Positions 8,522 through 11,735 of a stretch of DNA of 11,735 nucleotides are shown here, one piece after another. The DNA is taken from contig BDDC01002075.1 of the NCBI GenBank assembly GCA_001662425.1, positions 4,766 through 16,500 on the forward strand, given 5' to 3'. Source of the stretch: Chlamydomonas sphaeroides. Its lineage: Eukaryota > Chlorophyta > Chlorophyceae > Chlamydomonadales > Chlamydomonadaceae. Made by a program: the position numbers and the translations under genes. Position 1 is the stretch's first letter, and the number at the start of each line of letters is the position of its first letter. The notes under the pieces were generated by a model. The model made no database searches and was not told the DNA's origin. It saw only the letters and a program-made list of their open reading frames with translations.

Positions 8522-8551
8522 GTGAGGCACGGCGTGAGGCACGGCGTGAGG
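8522..8551. repeat. 12-bp tandem repeat, about 2.5 copies
   Basis: The unit GTGAGGCACGGC is repeated directly twice and followed by a partial third copy. No function is apparent. Confidence 0.7.
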
Positions 8552-8826
8552 TGGCGTCAGCGATACCCTGGCATACCCTGCGTGGCAGGCCTCCGGCGGT
8601 CTCGGGCCCCCTAGCCGCTGGGCGTAACGCACTCGACACGTCTTGACGGGCCCTCACCGTCCCTCACCTGCCCCACGGGGGCCCCCCTACCCTGACATGC
8701 CCCAGCCTGCCCCAACGTCGCAGACCACGTGTTGCCCTTGCTGTGCGATTGCGCTAGCGCCACTGCCGCTCATGTGCCTGTGCGTCGCGCTTTTGACATG
8801 TACTGTGGGGCAGGGGAGGGACGGTG

Positions 8827-8857
8827 AAGTGGCCTCCCCTGCTGTGGGGGGCCACTT
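8827..8857. repeat. Inverted repeat with hairpin potential
   Basis: The left arm AAGTGGCCTCCC pairs with the right arm GGGGGGCCACTT across a loop of about seven bases. The outer eight pairs are perfect and the inner part has one mismatch. It lies in non-coding DNA. It could be a chance hairpin, a terminator-like structure or the end of a small mobile element. Confidence 0.55.
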
Positions 8858-9513
8858 CCGAGCGCGCTAACGGCAGCGTGGAAGAAAAGTTGCCGCGTGT
8901 GTGCGTACAGGTACATGGAGTACCACCCCCACGCTACGTGGTTGTTTGGGGTGGCACAGCCATCGGCGCACCTACGCACGCGTTGGCTCGCCCCCGTAGG
9001 GGCGCGAGGCGTACCGGTCGGGACCTTGAACAAGGACGACGTAATAGAATGCAGCGGTACGCGTTAGGGATTGTATCCCAGACAGCCACTGAACCTAATA
9101 GCCCATGCAGTACAACCTTGTGCGGAGTAGTGTCCCTTCATATCTGTCTTGCCCTCATTATGTGCAGAGGTGTTGCTGGGCCTTGCGATGCTGGGCCTTG
9201 CGGGGCAGCCGGGGGCAGCCGGCCCTTGGACCCCCAGCTCGCCTACAGTTGCCGGACTGCACCGAGAAAAGGCGCCCTCCGCTGCCCTGTGCTACAGACC
9301 CGCTGCCGGTTGTCGCGGGTTTGGGCTGGACACCAACCCACAACAGCAGTCTCTGCTGTTACTGTTCCTGTTACACCGCAGAGCGGAGGTCGCCGTGTCA
9401 CAGCCAGGGGGGCCATCGGCAGATCAACGTGTATTGGTGCGCTGGGGCACTCGGCTCCTCAGCGCTAGGTCCGCCTATCCCACGCATCCCGCAGGTGCCT
9501 GACCACTTGCCCA

Positions 9514-9685
9514 TCAGAACTCGTAGAGTTTGCGCTCACCATCCTTGTCAAACTCTATCTCAGCCCCTCGCTTCCATTTAGGCCTAAAGCCTTCATTAGC
9601 AAGCACGCGGAACACCTCCGTGCGCTGCTTCCGCAGCTGCATGCCCAACGACGTGAGGTAGGGCGCCAGCACCACACCGGAACGC
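9514..9685 (-). CDS. Putative 3'-terminal exon of an unrecognised gene
   Basis: After a GACCGCAG acceptor the minus strand reads one base plus 56 codons to a TGA at 9516-9514. The peptide includes GVVLAPYLTSLGMQLRKQRT and GAEIEFDKDGERKLYEF. It has the balanced charged and hydrophobic pattern of a folded domain and differs from the Ala/Gly shadow frames around it. Codon use in the second half is less GC-biased than in the receptor kinase (AAT, TTT, AGG, ATA), which hints at an element or transferred origin. A possible upstream donor is GAG|CAG|GTAGGG near 9761, in matching phase (2), but the sequence before it looks non-coding. I do not recognise the family. It may be a fragment. Confidence 0.4.
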
Positions 9686-10126
9686 CTGCGGTCAGACACG
9701 GGACCAGACCCCCGCCTGCACCCCGTTTCCCCCCGGTCGCTCTCGGCGCCCAGCACCCCTACCTGCTCCTTTGGCCGAAACGTATGCCCCCATCAGAATG
9801 GGGAAAGGGGCGCAGCCCCAATCCGTCCTCTGTCTGGGGCTGCCGGCCGCCCCCCGACCATCGGGACTGCTTCCGTTGAAGGCATTGAAAAGCAGGCGCC
9901 AACGACCCTCTCAACCAGCGCTCTACTTCACAGTGCCGGGACTTGTCTGGGACGCGACTCCTGGTCCCTTAAACCGGACACGGCCGGGGCAAGCTTGCGT
10001 CAAAGAAACGGCTGGCCCCCCGGCCCCCCGGCCTCTCGCTAGCACCAGCGCACGGCAGCTACCGCAATAGCCGCCGCCCAGCCAACCAGGCACGGCCTGG
10101 ACGCAGCGCCCGCACTCGCTGCCAAC
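9686..10126 (-). other. Non-coding stretch between the small exon and the decayed frame
   Basis: I see no supported gene. The stretch contains a self-complementary G/C pattern around 9806-9842 (GGGGCGCAGCCCC and further GGGGCTGCC words). A plus-strand frame (9771-10070) has no recognisable domain. If the neighbouring region is a mobile element read on the minus strand, this would be its 3' untranslated part. Confidence 0.3.
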
Positions 10127-10840
10127 TCAGCCCCTAACACCGCTACGCTTCCGCTTGGCGCCGCCAGCCGAGGCCGAGCTCGGGCGGCCCTGGCCCGGCC
10201 GTGGAAGCGACGGAGGCGCTGCAAGCGGAGGGCCCGCCGCGGCCCCGCGCTTGCCGCGGCCGCGACCGCCGCCACCGCCTGGCCCCGGCCCTGCGCCGCC
10301 GCCCCCGTCGCCGCCGCCGCCCGGCGCGCGGCGCGGCGGGCGCCTCAGGGCAGGCGGCCTTCCACGCCAGCGGCCCCCGGGGTCGCGGTTGCCACCACGG
10401 CCTCCCCGTGACGTGGCTTCCCACCGGTCCCTGAACCCCTACGCACGCGGCGTCGCTTGGTAGCCCACTCCGCGACGCCACACCACAGATCCTCGACGCT
10501 CATACACATGCTAGCAAAGGGGCCTGTACGGAGGCCAGGCACGCAGGCATGCGCTTATCTCCTCCAGCTAGTGGTGGTATGGTGCTCACGACCAAGCGTG
10601 CGTGCTTCAGGAGGCCGGCCAGCAGTCTGCCGTCCTGCGCTGTCTGGCGACGTATGCGCACGGGAATGGGCCGAGCCGCAGCCTCCTGCCGCGGCCAAAT
10701 GAGCCTGACTCCTTCAGCACACGATCGAGGATCCAAAGGAGGCGCGGACGGGCCCTGACGGGTGCACGCGCGTAGGGCCCTACGCTAGTTGTAGCCGTGG
10801 GACACGCACATCGTGGGACACATTGCGAGACACATTGCAA
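10127..10840 (-). pseudogene. Probable decayed mobile-element coding remnant with Arg/Gly-rich tail
   Basis: Coding-like minus-strand segments follow one another in different frames: LLWILDRVLKESGSFGRGRR (frame ending 10607), then IRRQTAQDGRLLAGLLKHAR (frame ending 10500), then MSVEDLWCGVAEWATKRRRV (frame from 10542), then an open stretch from 10438 to a TGA at 10129-10127. That last stretch begins with basic Arg/Gly repeats and ends GGAKRKRSGVRG. No single frame or clear GT-AG set joins them, which suggests frameshifts from decay. A Lys/Arg-rich, RGG-like C-terminus fits a nucleic-acid-binding protein, and a non-LTR retrotransposon ORF is one possibility. I see no reverse-transcriptase, endonuclease or transposase core motif, so the element type is a guess. 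It could also be a host gene with introns I did not resolve. Confidence 0.3.
10770..10785. repeat. Perfect 16-bp palindrome
   Basis: GCGTAGGGCCCTACGC reads the same on both strands. It lies beside short direct repeats (CGTGGGACAC and ACACATTGC words, about 10796-10838). It could be a protein-binding palindrome or chance in GC-rich DNA. Confidence 0.6.
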
Positions 10841-11082
10841 TCTGACGAGTGGTGCCCTCGCACCAACTCCGCACTACGCCAGGCGTGCTCGGGACCAAGC
10901 GTTGCCTTCCCCCGCCTTCCCCCGCCAAGTCCACACCACAGCACGTCCACTGAACAGGGGCCCCATTCTCGTACCCAATCCCCGGCATCACCGCCTACCG
11001 TGCCCCCCTGCTCGCCCGCCTCGCCAGCAGCCTCCAGCCCACGCCCACGCTCCTACTCCCGCCGGGCAGCACACGGCCCGCA

Positions 11083-11735
11083 CTACTGCTCGCCCCCGTC
11101 CGCGGCATCCCCGGCGCCGCCCTCCCCGCCCGCCTCGCTGGGGCCCACGGCCAGGCCCGAGTAGCCGTCGTCCTCCTCCAGCTGGTCGTCCTCCGCATTG
11201 CGCTGCACCAGCAGCGCCTGCGAGCGAGCCAACGCGGCAGCACAGCACAGCACAGCACAGCACAGCACAGCACAGCACAGCACAGCGCACAAGAGTCACA
11301 CACAGCGGCCACCAAGGTGCGACAGTAGCGCGTGTTGCTAGGTGAGGATCCGGGCCAGAGGGGGGGCAGGGGCAAGGCAAGGCCCGCGGCCGCGTCGGCG
11401 CAGGGGCGCCCCTGAGCGCGGCTGCTGCGGCCGCATGGCTGCGGCGCCGTGCCGCATGGAGCGCGCGGCGCGGGCTCACCGGCGAGAGCGGCGGGAGTGG
11501 CGCCATGGTGTCGTCGCCGAAGACGGGCGTGGGCAGGTACCTCGGGTGCCAGCGCAGCACCGACTCGGCGTACCAGCTCTGGCCCGCCGGCAGCCTGCGG
11601 CAGGGTGGGCGAGGGCAGGGCGCGGGGCGGTCGCACACTGCGCTGCGCACCCAGCGGCCCTGCGCTAGCGGCCCCAGCACACGCCCCGCCCCGCCCAGGT
11701 GTACCGCTCAGTCAGGGGCCCCGCCCCGCCCCGCC
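11083..11735 (-). CDS. 3' end of an unrecognised gene entering from the right edge
   Basis: Two exons fit exactly. The first, 11594-11480, follows a GCCGCAG acceptor, encodes LPAGQSWYAESVLRWHPRYL and 18 more residues, and ends at CCG|GTGAGC in phase 0. The second, 11217-11083, follows a CTCGCAG acceptor and encodes ALLVQRNAEDDQLEEDDGYS plus a Gly/Ala/Glu-rich tail ending GGEQ and a TAG. A further exon at 11735-11705 (ending GPLTER, donor GTACAC) would join in the required phase 2, but it is short and weak. The Trp/Tyr/Pro-rich piece suggests the end of a folded domain and the acidic tail is probably disordered and surface-exposed. I do not recognise the family. The terminal intron is 262 bases and carries the CAGCA repeat. 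I found no TGTAA polyadenylation word just downstream of the stop. Confidence 0.6.
11238..11285. repeat. CACAG pentanucleotide microsatellite, about nine copies
   Basis: 48 bases of uninterrupted CACAG units (CTGTG on the minus strand). It lies in the last intron of the right-edge gene and ends about 20 bases upstream of the 3' splice site at 11217. It explains the Cys/Ala/Val/Leu-rich open frames on the minus strand here, which are not real proteins. Confidence 0.95.
11682..11735. repeat. CCCCG-rich pentamer tracts at the right edge
   Basis: Two tracts of CGCCC/CCCCG units (11682-11696 and about 11719-11735) flank the proposed donor GTACAC of the right-edge gene. On the minus strand they are GGGGC runs with G-quadruplex potential. 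The second tract continues past the window. Confidence 0.7.

Larger units (their letters stand above)
7909..9513. other. Intergenic stretch upstream of the receptor kinase
   Basis: The receptor's 5' leader and promoter must lie in the first part on the minus strand (7909 onward). I see no convincing TATA box. Open frames on both strands in 8340-9500 have uneven composition, no recognisable motif and no consistent splice pattern, so I do not call them genes. One of them (plus strand, from 9149) starts with a hydrophobic signal-like stretch containing two copies of a 13-bp word (9175-9187 and 9190-9202). This is too weak to annotate. Short repeats in this stretch are listed separately. Confidence 0.5.

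Noticed and set aside
8990..9005. CGCCCC/GGGGCG hairpin as a terminator
   Set aside because: It is a short GC-rich palindrome with no adjacent gene end and no T-run, and such hairpins are frequent by chance at this base composition.
10155..10463. Plus-strand proline-rich frame resembling a cell-wall (pherophorin-like) protein
   Set aside because: The Pro runs are the complement of the Gly/Arg-rich minus-strand frame. There is no signal peptide, no flanking domain and no splice support.
10988..11680. 230-codon minus-strand frame with Cys/Val/Leu repeats at the right edge
   Set aside because: The repeat peptide is the translated CTGTG microsatellite within an intron. Only the exon at 11594-11480 is retained.

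Overview
This window looks like nuclear DNA of a volvocine green alga (Chlamydomonadales, Chlamydomonas- or Volvox-like). It is very GC-rich. The genes are split into many short exons with GTGCGT, GTGAGC or GTGAGG donors and GCAG or ACAG acceptors. The proteins contain long Ala/Gly/Ser/Pro linkers. There is no bacterial operon structure. The genus cannot be fixed from this sequence alone.

Minus strand, 7908 down to the left edge: one large gene fills about two thirds of the window. I assembled 19 exons by matching splice sites and reading phase. Every junction closes in phase except the ends of one small exon near 702-857. The product is a single-pass receptor-like protein kinase. In order it has a signal peptide, a C-type-lectin-like domain (CTLD), a jacalin-like beta-prism domain, a hevein/CBM18-like cysteine-rich module, a second CTLD, a second jacalin-like domain, a Pro/Ser stalk, a transmembrane helix, a low-complexity cytoplasmic linker of about 400 residues, and the N-lobe of a kinase domain. 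The kinase runs off the left edge, so the catalytic loop, activation loop and stop codon are not visible.

7909-9513: about 1.6 kb upstream of that gene with no gene I can support. It holds a less GC-rich island at 8080-8330 with overlapping open frames on both strands, a short 12-bp tandem repeat and a strong inverted repeat.

9514-10840: a plausible 3'-terminal exon (minus strand, 9514-9685) of an unrecognised gene, then a region with broken minus-strand reading frames ending in an Arg/Gly-rich basic tail. I read this second part as a probable decayed transposable element, with low confidence.

11083-11735: the 3' end of a second minus-strand gene entering from the right edge. Two exons join in phase and end in an acidic/glycine-rich tail. 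A CAGCA pentanucleotide microsatellite sits in its last intron, about 20 bases from the acceptor.

The main point of interest is the receptor. Five lectin-type or carbohydrate-binding modules of three different folds are stacked on one transmembrane kinase in a lineage usually described as poor in receptor-like kinases. The arrangement suggests a sensor of cell-wall or microbial glycans. Ligand and function are inference.
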